64,000 bases of DNA, from NCBI GenBank assembly GCA_027532555.1, contig JAPZTJ010000008.1, forward strand, positions 124,001 to 188,000, read 5' to 3'. Source of the stretch: Aquidulcibacter sp. (GTDB lineage: Bacteria; Pseudomonadota; Alphaproteobacteria; Caulobacterales; Aquidulcibacteraceae). Below are positions 47,281-57,175 of the stretch, one piece after another. The position numbers were made by a program, and so were the translations under genes. The notes beneath the pieces are model-generated. The model made no database searches, was not told where the DNA came from, and was given only the letters and a program-made list of their open reading frames with translations. How positions within the stretch are numbered: the first letter of the stretch is position 1; every line of letters begins with the position of its first letter.

Positions 47281-48368
47281 TGACCATCTCCAGACTTAGG
47301 CTGTTGGGCAGGTGCCGGTGCAGCAGGTTCAGCCGCTGGCTCTGCACGATTCTTTTCGATCTCTTTGATCTGGCGTTGCTGGGCTTCCGTGATTGCCTTT
47401 TGGCGCGCCATGCTGGCCTGCCGCTCACGCTCGATCTGTGCCAAAACCTCGGGGGATACGGCCCCACCCGCCTGTTGCCCAGCTGGCAAAGGCGTTTCGA
47501 TGACGCGCACATTGGGTGGAATTTTCGTCCCCGGTGGCAATTTTACGCCTGGTGGTAGGCGCACAATGCGCGGGTTTTCAGGTGTTCCTTCGCCTTGCGC
47601 CTGGCCTTGTGCGGCTTGGGCTTGCGCTTGAGCGGCCTGCATTTGCGCCATTTGCTCTGGCGTCATGCCACCTTGGCCTTGCCCAGCTTCTTGGGGAATA
47701 ACCATCGGGATCTTGGAAGCAGTTGCCCCCGAATCAATTACGGCCAGTGCTTGCCCTGCACGCGCGCGAACGCCTTGGGGTGCCAGCGGGTCCATCTGCA
47801 ACAACGCGTAGCTGGAGCGCGCACCTGCGACATCACCAGCTGACCAGGCAATTGCGGCGGCCAATTCACGCGCCAAGGGTGCAAACGCGCCTTTGCGGTC
47901 AATGATCGGCTTTAGGCGCGCATTGATTTGATCCTTGGTCTCGCTGTCCGCCGCGATATAGGCGGCGCGCAAACGCGCCAGATCGGCCAGATCAACATCG
48001 GCGATCTTTTTGGCAGCATCCTCATAAGCAACACGCGCTTCAGCGGATTTTGACTGTTCTTGCAACACGGCCGCGCGCTGCAACAAAGCTTGGGCAGCAA
48101 AGCCACTGGGGCCTGTCTTACCGATTTCAGCTAAGCTTTGGGCCCCACCATTCAGATCGCCAGCCTGTAGTTTTGCCATCGCGGCATCATAGGCAACCCC
48201 TGCCTTATCAATTTTTTTGGCTTGCTCGCTCTGCCAGAATTGCCAGCCAGCACTGCCAGCAAGTCCCAAAACAATGGCCCCAATCACAAACGGGGCTGCC
48301 CGCTTCGCGAGATTTTCTGCGGTCTCTTTGCGCAGCTCTTCTTCGGCTTCGCGAAATAAATCAGACAC
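47277..48368 (-). CDS. YfgM/DUF2133-like membrane-anchored TPR protein
   Basis: 363 residues. Basic N-terminus, one membrane segment (FVIGAIVLGLAGSAGWQFW, about 25-45), then TPR-like helices (AGDLNGGAQSLAEIGKTG). The C-terminal half is Gln/Ala/Pro-rich low-complexity (MAQMQAAQAQAQAAQGQA), longer than YfgM. In E. coli YfgM sits next to bamB and binds the SecYEG/PpiD periplasmic network. I chose GTG 48368 because GGAG lies 8 nt upstream; GTG 48374 is too close to it. Confidence 0.82.
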   Translation of the reverse strand: MSDLFREAEEELRKETAENLAKRAAPFVIGAIVLGLAGSAGWQFWQSEQAKKIDKAGVAYDAAMAKLQAGDLNGGAQSLAEIGKTGPSGFAAQALLQRAAVLQEQSKSAEARVAYEDAAKKIADVDLADLARLRAAYIAADSETKDQINARLKPIIDRKGAFAPLARELAAAIAWSAGDVAGARSSYALLQMDPLAPQGVRARAGQALAVIDSGATASKIPMVIPQEAGQGQGGMTPEQMAQMQAAQAQAQAAQGQAQGEGTPENPRIVRLPPGVKLPPGTKIPPNVRVIETPLPAGQQAGGAVSPEVLAQIERERQASMARQKAITEAQQRQIKEIEKNRAEPAAEPAAPAPAQQPKSGDGQ

Positions 48369-48504
48369 GCTCACTTCTCCATCGATTCTAAAGGCGTCTC
48401 AGACATGAGACTTAGTGGGATAACCTGTTGACGCTAAAGGTGGTGGTCAAACAGAGCAAGGTTTGGGCTCGCGCGAAACTGCGACGATTTGAGGGCAAAA
48501 GCAC

Positions 48505-49332
48505 TCACGGTGCGCGTTTTAGCACATAAGTCTCCGCTTCGGCAGGAAATGTCCGCTCCCGCACGTCTTGCGCATAATGGGCCGCGGCCTGATCTATGGC
48601 GGTTCCAAGATCCGCATAGCGGCGCACAAACTTGGGCGTCCAAGGAAACATGCCCAACATGTCATCGGTTACAAGGATCTGACCGTCACATCGGGCAGAA
48701 GCGCCAATTCCGATTGTTGGTGCTCGAACCAGCGAGCTGACCTCAGCAGCGATATCTTCAGCGACGCCTTCCACCACGATGGCAAAAGCCCCTGCCCGAT
48801 CTGCCGCTAAGGCTTCGCGCAGCACGCGGTCCCGCTCTGCCTTTGTGCGGCCTTTGGCGCGAAACCCGCCATCGACATTCATTGCTTGAGGTCGCAAGCC
48901 GACATGACCCATCACAGGGACGCCACGGTCGACCAAGAAAGCAATCGTGTCTGCAATGCCTTCGCCACTCTCAACTTTGACAGCTTGACAGCCGGTCTCC
49001 ATCATCACGCGGCTGGCCGACCGCCACGCCACTTCATGGCTTTCTTCGTAAGAGCCGAACGGCAAATCGACGACGACTAGTGCCTGATTGGAACCGCGCA
49101 TCACGGCTCGGCCGTGCAGGATCATCATATCCAGCGTAACCCCAACCGTGGAGCTTAGGCCGTGCACAACCATGCCCAGACTATCGCCAACCAAAAGGAC
49201 ATCAGCATGCGGGTCAAGCAGGCGCGCCATCGGGGCCGTATAGGCCGTCAAACAGACGACAGGAGCCTTGCCCTTGCTGCCTGCGATGTCGCGCACAGTT
49301 TTGCGTTTGGTGGTTTCGGTTTGAGCACTCAT
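48505..49332 (-). CDS. panB: 3-methyl-2-oxobutanoate hydroxymethyltransferase
   Basis: 275 residues from ATG 49332. VCLTAYTAPMARLLD, the metal-site GDSLGMVVHGLSSTVGVTLD, and DLPFGSYEESHEVAW are all characteristic, as are MGHVGLRPQAMNVDGG and IGIGASARCDGQILV. It forms ketopantoate for pantothenate/CoA synthesis. The longer open frame to 49392 adds a basic non-conserved leader and is rejected. No panC adjoins. Confidence 0.95.
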   Translation of the reverse strand: MSAQTETTKRKTVRDIAGSKGKAPVVCLTAYTAPMARLLDPHADVLLVGDSLGMVVHGLSSTVGVTLDMMILHGRAVMRGSNQALVVVDLPFGSYEESHEVAWRSASRVMMETGCQAVKVESGEGIADTIAFLVDRGVPVMGHVGLRPQAMNVDGGFRAKGRTKAERDRVLREALAADRAGAFAIVVEGVAEDIAAEVSSLVRAPTIGIGASARCDGQILVTDDMLGMFPWTPKFVRRYADLGTAIDQAAAHYAQDVRERTFPAEAETYVLKRAP

Positions 49333-49428
49333 GGCCGTGTCTCTACACCGAGGCGCGCGCAGGCTAAAGGCCCCACGCCTAATCTGCTGCATTTGTCATG
49401 AAGGCCGCCAAAGCCGCCCGCGTGCACT

Positions 49429-50841
49429 TTAGACGTGAATCACGCGCCCATAGGCATCCAGCACCGCCTCATGCATCATTTCCGACAAGGTTGGATGCGG
49501 GAAGACGGTTTCCATCAATTGGGCTTCGGTGGTCTCCAGCGTCATGGCAATGCCATAGCCTTGGATCAATTCTGTCACCTCTGTGCCGACCATATGGGCG
49601 CCCAAGAGCTCACCGGTTTTCTTGTCAAACACCGTTTTGACCATGCCTTCCGGCTCACCCAATGCAATGGCCTTACCATTGCCGCTGAACGGGAATTTGC
49701 CGACCCGTACATCATAGCCCGCTGCCTTGGCCTTTTCCTCGGTCAAGCCAATGCTAGCCACTTGCGGGTTCGAATAGGTACAGCCGGGGATGCGGGCCAC
49801 ATTGAGGGCATGGGGGTGCAGGCCTGCAATCGCCTCAACACAGGAAACGCCTTCATGGCTGGCTTTGTGGGCAAGCCAAGGCGCGCCAGTCAAATCGCCA
49901 ATTGCGTAAAGGCCTTTAACGTTAGTGCGACCCATGGAATCTGTCACCACATGGGTGCGGTCGACGGTTACGCCGAGCTCTTCCAGACCCAAATTCTCAA
50001 CATTGCCAACAATGCCAACGGCCAAAATGGCGCGGTCGGCTTCGATGGTTTCAGTTTTGCCGCCACTTTCAATGGTCGCCGTGACGGTCGTCGCGCCGGG
50101 CTTCAGCCCTTTGACAGACGCGCCCGTAATCAAGCGAATGCCGCGCTTTTGGAACGCCTTAGCTGCAAAGCCTGAAATCTCCGCATCTTCAACCGGCAAA
50201 ATCCGGTCCAGCGCCTCTACCACGGTGACTTCAGAGCCCAGCGAGCGGAAGAAGCTGGCAAACTCAATCCCGATTGCGCCCGAACCGATCACCAGCAAGC
50301 GCTTTGGCATGGTGTCTGGCACCAGTGCTTCGCGGTACGTCCAGATCAGCTTGCCATCCGGCACGAGTCCAGCCGCAGGAATGGTACGCGCGCGGGCACC
50401 TGTCGCCAAAATGACGTGCTTAGCTTGAATGGTGCGGGTGCCACCTGCAGCGAGATCCACGGTGACTCCGGGGGCTTCGGTGCCCTTGGTTAGACGAGCG
50501 GTGCCCGCGATCACCTCAATCTTATTCTTCTTCATCAGATAGGTGACGCCGCCGGACAATTGCTTAGCAACCTTGCGCGAGCGATCTACAATCTTCGACA
50601 AATCAAAGCTCGCGCCTGTCACTGATAGGCCATAGGCTTCAGCATGCTTGATGTTTTCATAGACATCGGCAGAGCGCAAAAGCGCTTTTGTCGGGATACA
50701 GCCCCAATTGAGACAGATGCCGCCCAAAGACTCACGCTCTACAATGGCAGTCTTGAAACCCAATTGGGTAGCCCGAATAGCGGCCACATAGCCTCCGGGG
50801 CCTGATCCAATTACGACGACATCCACGGTATCACTGGCCAT
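49429..50841 (-). CDS. lpdA: Dihydrolipoyl dehydrogenase (E3)
   Basis: 470 residues. FAD-binding VVIGSGPGGYVAAIRA, redox disulfide in GGICLNWGCIPTKALL, NAD-binding VIGSGAIGIEFASFF, and catalytic His-Glu in FPHPTLSEMMHEA at the C-terminus. It re-oxidises the lipoyl groups of PdhB/PdhC. AGGAG lies 6 nt before ATG 50841. It is separated from pdhC by marC, a small ORF and the DUF1508 gene. Confidence 0.97.
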   Translation of the reverse strand: MASDTVDVVVIGSGPGGYVAAIRATQLGFKTAIVERESLGGICLNWGCIPTKALLRSADVYENIKHAEAYGLSVTGASFDLSKIVDRSRKVAKQLSGGVTYLMKKNKIEVIAGTARLTKGTEAPGVTVDLAAGGTRTIQAKHVILATGARARTIPAAGLVPDGKLIWTYREALVPDTMPKRLLVIGSGAIGIEFASFFRSLGSEVTVVEALDRILPVEDAEISGFAAKAFQKRGIRLITGASVKGLKPGATTVTATIESGGKTETIEADRAILAVGIVGNVENLGLEELGVTVDRTHVVTDSMGRTNVKGLYAIGDLTGAPWLAHKASHEGVSCVEAIAGLHPHALNVARIPGCTYSNPQVASIGLTEEKAKAAGYDVRVGKFPFSGNGKAIALGEPEGMVKTVFDKKTGELLGAHMVGTEVTELIQGYGIAMTLETTEAQLMETVFPHPTLSEMMHEAVLDAYGRVIHV

Positions 50842-50904
50842 CCAAAACTCCTGATCTCAGATCACTCTTTAGCCTGCTTTCGATCCTAGTTGAAAGGCCT
50901 TGAG

Positions 50905-51546
50905 CTACCCGATACCGAATGCCCCCTTTACGCCATCGACGATGAACTGTGCGGCCAAAGCTGCCAGAATGATGCCGAAAATGCGGGTAATCATAGCAGC
51001 AACTGTCGCGCCCATGATTTTGGTCAGAGGGCCGGCTAGCAGAAAACCGATTAGGCACAAAAGCAAGTTCGCACCAGCACCGGCCAAAACCATGCCTTGT
51101 TCTGCAAAGTCTTTCGACTGAGCAAACAACAACATGATGGAGGCAATTGCACCCGGACCTGAAATCAGCGGGATCGCAAGGGGGAATACCGACACATCCT
51201 CAAAACGCTCTGGATGCTTTTGGGCTTCGGCGAGAACTTTTTCGTTGCGCTCCTCGCGTCGTTCGGTCCGCTTTTCAAACAGCATGTCGACGGCGATCAA
51301 GAACAAGAGCACCCCGCCTGCTAAGCGAAATGCGTCGAGCGAGACGTGTAATTTGCCCAACAGCCATTGTCCGCCAAAGGCAAAGCCGATGAGCACAATC
51401 GTCGCCACGCCTACGGACTTAAACGCCATCTTTCTCTGCCACGCCCGCGAGGTATGCTGGGTCAAAGTGGCAAACATAGGTGCGACCCCTGGCGGGTCGA
51501 TCACCACAAAGAAGGTAACAAAGGCGGCGAGAAACAGTTCGAGCAT
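50905..51546 (-). CDS. MarC-family integral membrane protein
   Basis: 213 residues with six hydrophobic helices. Begins LELFLAAFVTFFVVIDPPGV, ends with IIAALAAQFIVDGVKGAFG, and contains the family ISGPGAIASIMLL. MarC proteins were once linked to multiple antibiotic resistance but have no established transport activity. Same strand as lpdA, 63 bp upstream of it. Confidence 0.9.
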   Translation of the reverse strand: MLELFLAAFVTFFVVIDPPGVAPMFATLTQHTSRAWQRKMAFKSVGVATIVLIGFAFGGQWLLGKLHVSLDAFRLAGGVLLFLIAVDMLFEKRTERREERNEKVLAEAQKHPERFEDVSVFPLAIPLISGPGAIASIMLLFAQSKDFAEQGMVLAGAGANLLLCLIGFLLAGPLTKIMGATVAAMITRIFGIILAALAAQFIVDGVKGAFGIG

Positions 51547-51611
51547 GAGCGATCTCTAACCCGCTTTGCGCTTTGGGTCATCCTCTAGCGAACAGTTACT
51601 GCATCGGTGTT

Positions 51612-51791
51612 TTAGCGACGTGGGTCATCAAAATCGCGACGGCGCGGCCGTACGTCTGGCAATCGTGAAATTGGCCCGCGCCGATCCACCAAAATGGCGC
51701 GTTCATCGCTTTCGCGCTCTTGCCCAAGCACGCGGGCCGCAGGCTTTTTCTGCCCGCGGCCGCGTGGCCCCCCAAATCCAAACCAACCCAT
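51612..51791 (-). CDS. Possible small Arg/Gly-rich protein (59 aa)
   Basis: A 59-codon open frame, MGWFGFGGPRGRGQKKPAAR at the start and RPRRRDFDDPRR at the end. GGAG lies 9 nt before the ATG. It fills an otherwise empty 431-bp stretch between marC and the DUF1508 gene, on the marC strand. The codons look like neighbouring genes. I do not recognise a family; it could be RNA-binding or spurious. Confidence 0.45.
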   Translation of the reverse strand: MGWFGFGGPRGRGQKKPAARVLGQERESDERAILVDRRGPISRLPDVRPRRRDFDDPRR

Positions 51792-51977
51792 ATCCGGAAT
51801 CTCCGCTCCGATTTTTGTGAGTTACCATTAGCCGAGATTGGTTAATTCGTGCCCAGAGATCGTGGTTAAATAAATGTTTCAAAACAACACTTGCCCCGTC
51901 CACGATCTCAGTGTCATATCTGCTAAGAATACAGCGAAGCAATCCAAGTATTCGTGCCCAAGGGAGGAGTTTGCACC

Positions 51978-52295
51978 ATGTCAAAGTTCGAGACTTATGA
52001 AGCCAAAGATGGTTTTCGTTGGCGCTTTAAAGCTACCAATGGTAATATTTTGGCTGACTCAAGCGAAGGCTATTCGTCGAAGGCGTCTCGAGACAACGGG
52101 ATTGAACTCTGTCGCAAGGGTGAGCTCAAGTATGAGGTCTTTGAATCCAAGGGCCAATATTACTGGCGCGCCAAGTCAAAGAACGGCAACATCATCGCCG
52201 ATGGCAATGAAGGCTATAAGGCCAAAGCCAGCTGCGAGAACGGCATGGAATCCTTCCAACGCCAAGCGCCAGATGCGCCTGTCGTCGAGGTCTAG
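51978..52295 (+). CDS. DUF1508 (YegP-like) protein
   Basis: 105 residues made of two tandem DUF1508 units. Each carries the FRW/YYWR-FKATNGN-like strand pattern: KDGFRWRFKATNGNILADS and KGQYYWRAKSKNGNIIADGN, each followed by GY(S/K)(S/A)KAS. The family is small and of unknown function. The start is ATG 51978 with AGGAG 9 nt upstream. It converges with pdhC, and a hairpin lies between the stops. Confidence 0.93.
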   Translation: MSKFETYEAKDGFRWRFKATNGNILADSSEGYSSKASRDNGIELCRKGELKYEVFESKGQYYWRAKSKNGNIIADGNEGYKAKASCENGMESFQRQAPDAPVVEV

Positions 52296-52311
52296 GCTAA
52301 AGCTGAAATCC

Positions 52312-52336
52312 GTAAGGCAGGCTAAGCCTGCCTTAC
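52312..52336. terminator. Inverted repeat between DUF1508 gene and pdhC
   Basis: GTAAGGCAGGC, TAA loop, GCCTGCCTTAC: a perfect 11-bp stem 16 bp past the DUF1508 stop, including the pdhC stop codon. It lacks a T-run on either side; likely a shared transcript-end hairpin. Confidence 0.5.
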
Positions 52337-53601
52337 AACATCAGGCCGATAGGCTCTTCAATCAGGCTCTTGAACGCGGCTAGCCAAGCAGAGCCAATCG
52401 CCCCATCAACCACCCGATGATCACAGGTCAGCGTGACGCTCATGACGGTTGCGATGGCCAGCGCGCCATTTTTGACCACCGGACGCTGTTCACCTGCCCC
52501 AACCGACAAGATGCAGCCCTGGGGCTCATTGATAATGCTCATGAAGCTTTTGATCCCCATCATCCCCAGATTGGAGATGGAGAAGGTGCCACCAGCATAA
52601 TCTTCAGGCATGAGTTTCCGGTTGCGCGCCTTGTCCGCCAAGCTCTTCATTTCGTCCGAGATAGCAGCGAGGCCCTTGGTCTCGGCTTTGCGGATCACCG
52701 GCGTGATCAACCCACCATCAATCGCCACGGCTACAGCAATATCTGCGTTGTGGTGGATCAAAATGCCATCGGGCGTATAAGAAGCGTTTGCCGCTGGGAC
52801 GCGCTTACAGGCCAAAGCAGCGGCTTTAATCACCAGATCATTGACCGACACTTTAGCATTTTGGGCCGCCCCAACTTGATTGAGCTGCTTGCGCAATTCC
52901 AACAATTTGTCGATTTCCAGATCAATATTGAGCGGGAAATGCGGCACATCGCGGAAGCTTTCAGTCATGCGGCGCGCAATCGTCCGGCGCATGCCGTCCA
53001 AGGGCACAATGTCATAGGTGCCTTCAGCGTAGGGCAATGGGCTGGGCGCGCGAGGCGCTGCAGCAGGGACCGCTATCGGTGCAATTGCGGCAGCAGGTGT
53101 CGCGCTTGCAACAGGCTGAGGCGCTTGACCGCGTGCGGCTTCCACATCTGCTTTGACGATCCGACCGTGCGGGCCTGTGCCGGTAACTTGGGCAAGGTTG
53201 ATCCCGGCAGCCTCAGCGATGCGCTTGGCCAGCGGTGACGCCATGATACGGCTACCATCTGTTGCGGCGGGTGCTGATGCAACAGCGACTGGAGTCGGAG
53301 CTGCCGCAGGGGTGGCAGCGGCGGGTGCTGGGGCGGCAGGTGCTTTTGACGGGGCATCGCCCTCGCCTTCAATGCGCGCAATCACAGCATTGACCTTCAC
53401 ACCTTGGGTGCCTTCTGAGACCAAAATCTCAAGGACCTTGCCCTCATCGACCGCTTCGACTTCCATTGTGGCTTTATCGGTTTCGATTTCGCACATGATG
53501 TCGCCAGACTTCAGCACGTCACCAACTTTGATATGCCACTTCGCCAGCACGCCCTCTTCCATCGTCGGGGACAAAGCGGGCATCAAAATGTCGATAGCCA
53601 T
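52333..53601 (-). CDS. pdhC: Pyruvate dehydrogenase E2 (dihydrolipoamide acetyltransferase)
   Basis: 422 residues. One lipoyl domain with Lys in [15 protein letters not shown], an Ala/Pro linker, and a subunit-binding domain ([31 protein letters not shown]). The catalytic domain ends with [18 protein letters not shown]. It transfers acetyl from lipoate to CoA. I chose ATG 53601 with GAGGA upstream rather than TTG 53607. It lies 11 bp after pdhB. Confidence 0.96.
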   Translation of the reverse strand: MAIDILMPALSPTMEEGVLAKWHIKVGDVLKSGDIMCEIETDKATMEVEAVDEGKVLEILVSEGTQGVKVNAVIARIEGEGDAPSKAPAAPAPAAATPAAAPTPVAVASAPAATDGSRIMASPLAKRIAEAAGINLAQVTGTGPHGRIVKADVEAARGQAPQPVASATPAAAIAPIAVPAAAPRAPSPLPYAEGTYDIVPLDGMRRTIARRMTESFRDVPHFPLNIDLEIDKLLELRKQLNQVGAAQNAKVSVNDLVIKAAALACKRVPAANASYTPDGILIHHNADIAVAVAIDGGLITPVIRKAETKGLAAISDEMKSLADKARNRKLMPEDYAGGTFSISNLGMMGIKSFMSIINEPQGCILSVGAGEQRPVVKNGALAIATVMSVTLTCDHRVVDGAIGSAWLAAFKSLIEEPIGLML

Positions 53602-53612
53602 AGGCAACTTCC

Positions 53613-55004
53613 TCAGCGATTGGTGACGGCGCGGGCGGCCGCGACGATATCTGCCGCGTTCGGCAAGGATAATTTCTCAAGATTGGCCGCATAAGGCAGC
53701 GGCGTATCTTTCTGGTGGACCCGCATCGGTGGGGCATCGAGCCAATCAAAAGCCCCGTCGATAACGCAGGCAATCACCTCAGCACCAACGCCCATCGGGC
53801 CCCAACCTTCTTCCGCTGTCACCAACCGATTGGTCTTCTTAACCGAGGCAATGATGGTTTCGGTATCGAGCGGGCGCAAGGTACGCAGGTCGATCACTTC
53901 GGCGGAGATGCCCAAAGCGGCCAGTTCTTCTGCAGCCTGCAGGGCAAAACCGACCATACGCGAATGGGCCGTAATGGTTAGATCGGTGCCTTCACGACGG
54001 ACTTTGGCTTTGCCGATGGGTACAACCCAATCATCGCCTTCTGGCACGTCAAACTCAATGCCGTACAGAAGCTCGTGCTCGAGGAAGACGACAGGATTGG
54101 GGTCGCGAATGGCAGCCTTTAATAGGCCCTTGGCATCGGCGGCATCATAAGGCGCAATGACTTTGAGGCCGGGTACATTGCCATACCAGCTGGAATAATC
54201 ATGGCTATGCTGGGCACCCACGCGCGATGCCGCGCCATTCGGGCCCCGGAAGACGATCGGCGCACTGATTTGCCCACCCGACATATAATGCACTTTGGCG
54301 GCAGAATTGATAATGTGGTCAATAGCTTGCATTGCAAAGTTCATGGTCATGAACTCTACAATTGGCTTCAAGCCTGCCATTGCAGCCCCCACGCCCATGC
54401 CGGCAAAACCATGCTCCGTAATCGGCGTGTCGATCACACGACGGTCGCCAAATTCTTCCAGAAGACCACGGCTAACCTTATAGGCCCCCTGATACTGGCC
54501 GACTTCTTCCCCCATCAGGAAAACGTCTGGGTCGCGGCGCATTTCTTCGGCCATGGCGTCACGCAGCGCATCGCGCAAGGTTACTTTGACCATCGCCGTG
54601 CCGCGCGGAATTTCAGGATCCGCCAAGGCAACAGGTGCACTAGGTGCTGCGGACGCTGGTGCAGCCACAGGCGCTGGTGCCGCTGCAACTGGCGGCGGGG
54701 TTGGAGTTGGCGCTGCCACCTCTTCATCGCTAGAGATGCGCGCGATCGGTGTGTTGACTTTTACACCCTGACTACCAGCGGCCACCAAAAGGGCTTCAAC
54801 CACGCCCTCGTCGATGGTTTCAACTTCCATGGTCGCCTTATCGGTTTCAATCTCGGCGATAACGTCACCTGCTTTGACCGTGTCACCGACCTGCACCAGC
54901 CATTTGGCCAAAGTGCCTTCCTCCATAGTTGGAGAGAGTGCGGGCATGAGGATTTCAATCGACAAGGCAGGCTCCATATTGGTTGGACTAGGTTGGGCCT
55001 GCAT
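53613..55004 (-). CDS. pdhB: Pyruvate dehydrogenase E1 beta with N-terminal lipoyl domain
   Basis: 463 residues. An N-terminal lipoyl domain (Lys in [15 protein letters not shown]) and an Ala/Pro linker precede the E1-beta transketolase domain ([39 protein letters not shown]). The fused lipoyl domain is typical of alphaproteobacterial PdhB. With PdhA it decarboxylates pyruvate on TPP and reductively acetylates lipoyl groups. AGAGGA lies 13 nt before ATG 55004. Confidence 0.96.
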   Translation of the reverse strand: MQAQPSPTNMEPALSIEILMPALSPTMEEGTLAKWLVQVGDTVKAGDVIAEIETDKATMEVETIDEGVVEALLVAAGSQGVKVNTPIARISSDEEVAAPTPTPPPVAAAPAPVAAPASAAPSAPVALADPEIPRGTAMVKVTLRDALRDAMAEEMRRDPDVFLMGEEVGQYQGAYKVSRGLLEEFGDRRVIDTPITEHGFAGMGVGAAMAGLKPIVEFMTMNFAMQAIDHIINSAAKVHYMSGGQISAPIVFRGPNGAASRVGAQHSHDYSSWYGNVPGLKVIAPYDAADAKGLLKAAIRDPNPVVFLEHELLYGIEFDVPEGDDWVVPIGKAKVRREGTDLTITAHSRMVGFALQAAEELAALGISAEVIDLRTLRPLDTETIIASVKKTNRLVTAEEGWGPMGVGAEVIACVIDGAFDWLDAPPMRVHQKDTPLPYAANLEKLSLPNAADIVAAARAVTNR

Positions 55005-55085
55005 AAAGCAGGCCCGTCCTCTTCATCTTGATCAACAACGGTGACTAAGCACCGCTGAACCTAAAAACCCAAAGCGGGTCGCGTT

Positions 55086-56060
55086 CTATTTTTTCTTCTT
55101 GGCTGCAGGCGCTTTTGCAGGTGGTGCTTTTTTGGCAGGCGCACGACCCATTTCTGGGGGTGCCAACAAGCCACCTGGTTTCTGATGCTCGTTCAATTGG
55201 AAGCGAACAGCTGCATATTCTTTTTCAAAAGCTGTTTTGCTGGGCTGGAACACAGCATTGACGCCATCTTGGACAACTTTCTGGATGACTTCATAATCTT
55301 CTTGGCCATTTTCCTGACGGCAGGTGCGCACTTGATTGATGCGGTCTGGCATCGCACGCAACTCGTCCAACAGGGCGTTAAAGCCGTTGCGGGTGTTTTC
55401 GTTCACAAAGGCTTCGGCAGTGAGAGTACCCAACGCGGCAGGGCACGCCGAACTATATTGTGGCTGAGCCGCAGAACCACTCAGACTGCCAACGAACCGA
55501 CCTTTTGGTTCAGTCCAAGCAGACAAGGCCGCTTGCGGGGCTTCTGCAGCCGCCGCGTCACCCTTTTTCTTCGAGGCTTTTGGCGCTGGAAGTTTGCCAA
55601 TCCGTTCAATGTTGCCCGTTGCCGCCGCATTCATACCGTTAAAGGCCTTGGCTTCTTCATTGGCTGCGGCAGACAAATAGTCGCCGAGACTGACGCGGAC
55701 GACGTCGATATCGCGACGCGCATTTTCAACCAAGCAGTCTTCATAAGCGTCCCACTTTTCGCGAACGGCATCAAAGCGACGTTTTTCGCCCTCGACATAG
55801 GCTCGGCTGGTGCTTTCTTGAATGGCGGCCGCATCCATGTCGAATTTGAAAGCTGGGCAGGATGGGGTGTAGGTAACGCTGTCGACCTTGCCACCAGTGA
55901 AATTACCAGCATGCACCGGAATGTTGCTGACAGCAGGCGCAGGTGCTGCAGCTGGTGCTGCTGCTTGAGCAAAGGCAGGTACACCGCCGAATTGGGTGCC
56001 AATTGCAGCAACAAGACCAATTGCTGCCGTAGCGATGAGAGTAGTCTTCATGGCTTTCAT
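55086..56060 (-). CDS. Exported protein with duplicated C-x40-C unit, unknown function
   Basis: 324 residues from ATG 56060 (GGAG 8 nt upstream). A signal peptide is followed by an Ala/Pro linker and two similar units. Unit 1 runs from C68 (SCPAFKFD) to C109 (YEDCLVENARRD). Unit 2 runs from C206 (ACPAALGT) to C247 (VRTCRQENGQED). Both Cys pairs are exactly 41 apart, and both units are preceded by a (N/R)F(T/V)G segment. A Lys-rich linker separates them and a Lys/Pro/Ala tail ends the chain. It lies inside pdhA-pdhB. I recognise no family. Confidence 0.8.
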   Translation of the reverse strand: MKAMKTTLIATAAIGLVAAIGTQFGGVPAFAQAAAPAAAPAPAVSNIPVHAGNFTGGKVDSVTYTPSCPAFKFDMDAAAIQESTSRAYVEGEKRRFDAVREKWDAYEDCLVENARRDIDVVRVSLGDYLSAAANEEAKAFNGMNAAATGNIERIGKLPAPKASKKKGDAAAAEAPQAALSAWTEPKGRFVGSLSGSAAQPQYSSACPAALGTLTAEAFVNENTRNGFNALLDELRAMPDRINQVRTCRQENGQEDYEVIQKVVQDGVNAVFQPSKTAFEKEYAAVRFQLNEHQKPGGLLAPPEMGRAPAKKAPPAKAPAAKKKK

Positions 56061-56094
56061 CTCGTTTTCTCCCACATGTGGCCTGCCTTTTGGC

Positions 56095-57108
56095 TTAGGC
56101 CTCAACATAAATGTGACGCATCAACTCTGAAGGGTCGGGCTCCGGGCTTGTTTGAGCGAAATCGGCAGCATCGGCTACTATTTCTTTCACGTCCCGGTCG
56201 ACTGTCTTCAGGTCTTCTTCGGTAAACAGGCCATTTTCCAAACCATAATGGCGCATGTGCTCAATGGGGTCGCGGGTATCGCGCACCTGCTTTGGCTCAT
56301 CTTTGGGGCGATATTTAGCCGGATCGGACATGGAATGCCCACGATAGCGATAGGTCTTCATCTCCAACAGGAAAGGACCTTTCCCGGATCGGGCATGTTC
56401 TAAAGCCCGTTCAGCCGCCTTGCGAACGGCCATCACGTCCATACCGTCAACTTCTTCGCCAACGATTTCAAAGCTGATACCGCGCTTAAACAATTCGGTC
56501 TCTGCCGAGGCCCGCGCGACGCTGGTGCCCATCGCGTATTGGTTGTTCTCGATCACATAGACTACTGGCAAACGCCATAGGCTTGCCATGTTGAAGCTTT
56601 CGTAGACTTGGCCTTGGTTGGCAGCACCGTCACCAAAATAAGCGACCGAAACTTGCTCATTGCCGCGATAACGATTGGCGAGCGCCAGACCGGTACCCAA
56701 AGCGACTTGCGCGCCGACGATGCCGTGCCCGCCATAGAAATTGGCCTCTTTCGAGAACATGTGCATCGAGCCGCCCTTGCCGCGCGATGAGCCACCAATC
56801 CGCCCGGTCAGTTCGGCCATAATCTCACGCGGGCTCATGCCGCAAGCCAACATGTGACCATGGTCGCGATAGCCAGTTATAACCTGATCGCCGGGCTTTT
56901 GGGCAGCTTGCATACCCACCACGACAGCTTCCTGGCCAATGTAGAGATGGCAGAAACCGGCAATCAAACCCATGCCATAGAGCTGGCCAGCGCGCTCTTC
57001 AAAGCGGCGAATCAAGAGCATATCGCGATAATAGGCGAGCGCCTCGTCGCGATTGACTAAGTTTGATGGAGAAACAGCAGCGGACCCGGATGATTTCTTG
57101 GCAGCCAT
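56095..57108 (-). CDS. pdhA: Pyruvate dehydrogenase E1 alpha
   Basis: 337 residues. RFEERAGQLYGMGLIAGFCH, the TPP motif FGDGAANQGQVYESFN through NNQYAMGTS, and the loop TYRYRGHSMSDPAKYR. It binds TPP with PdhB and decarboxylates pyruvate. I prefer ATG 57108 over TTG 57120; both have AGAAGGG nearby. It is the promoter-proximal pdh gene, 67 bp after ftsB. Confidence 0.96.
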   Translation of the reverse strand: MAAKKSSGSAAVSPSNLVNRDEALAYYRDMLLIRRFEERAGQLYGMGLIAGFCHLYIGQEAVVVGMQAAQKPGDQVITGYRDHGHMLACGMSPREIMAELTGRIGGSSRGKGGSMHMFSKEANFYGGHGIVGAQVALGTGLALANRYRGNEQVSVAYFGDGAANQGQVYESFNMASLWRLPVVYVIENNQYAMGTSVARASAETELFKRGISFEIVGEEVDGMDVMAVRKAAERALEHARSGKGPFLLEMKTYRYRGHSMSDPAKYRPKDEPKQVRDTRDPIEHMRHYGLENGLFTEEDLKTVDRDVKEIVADAADFAQTSPEPDPSELMRHIYVEA

Positions 57109-57175
57109 CGATGCGTACAACCCTTCTCAGAAGACAATATCCATAGGCAGAAGCGGGCCAGACGTCCAGTTGCGT

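Noticed and set aside
54201..55031. 276-codon frame opposite pdhB
   Set aside because: His/Arg-rich shadow of the lipoyl and E1-beta codons.
55185..56225. 346-codon open frame on the plus strand opposite the secreted unknown protein
   Set aside because: No ribosome site or recognisable domain, and its composition is odd. The minus-strand frame has a signal peptide, Shine-Dalgarno and operon position, so this is a shadow.
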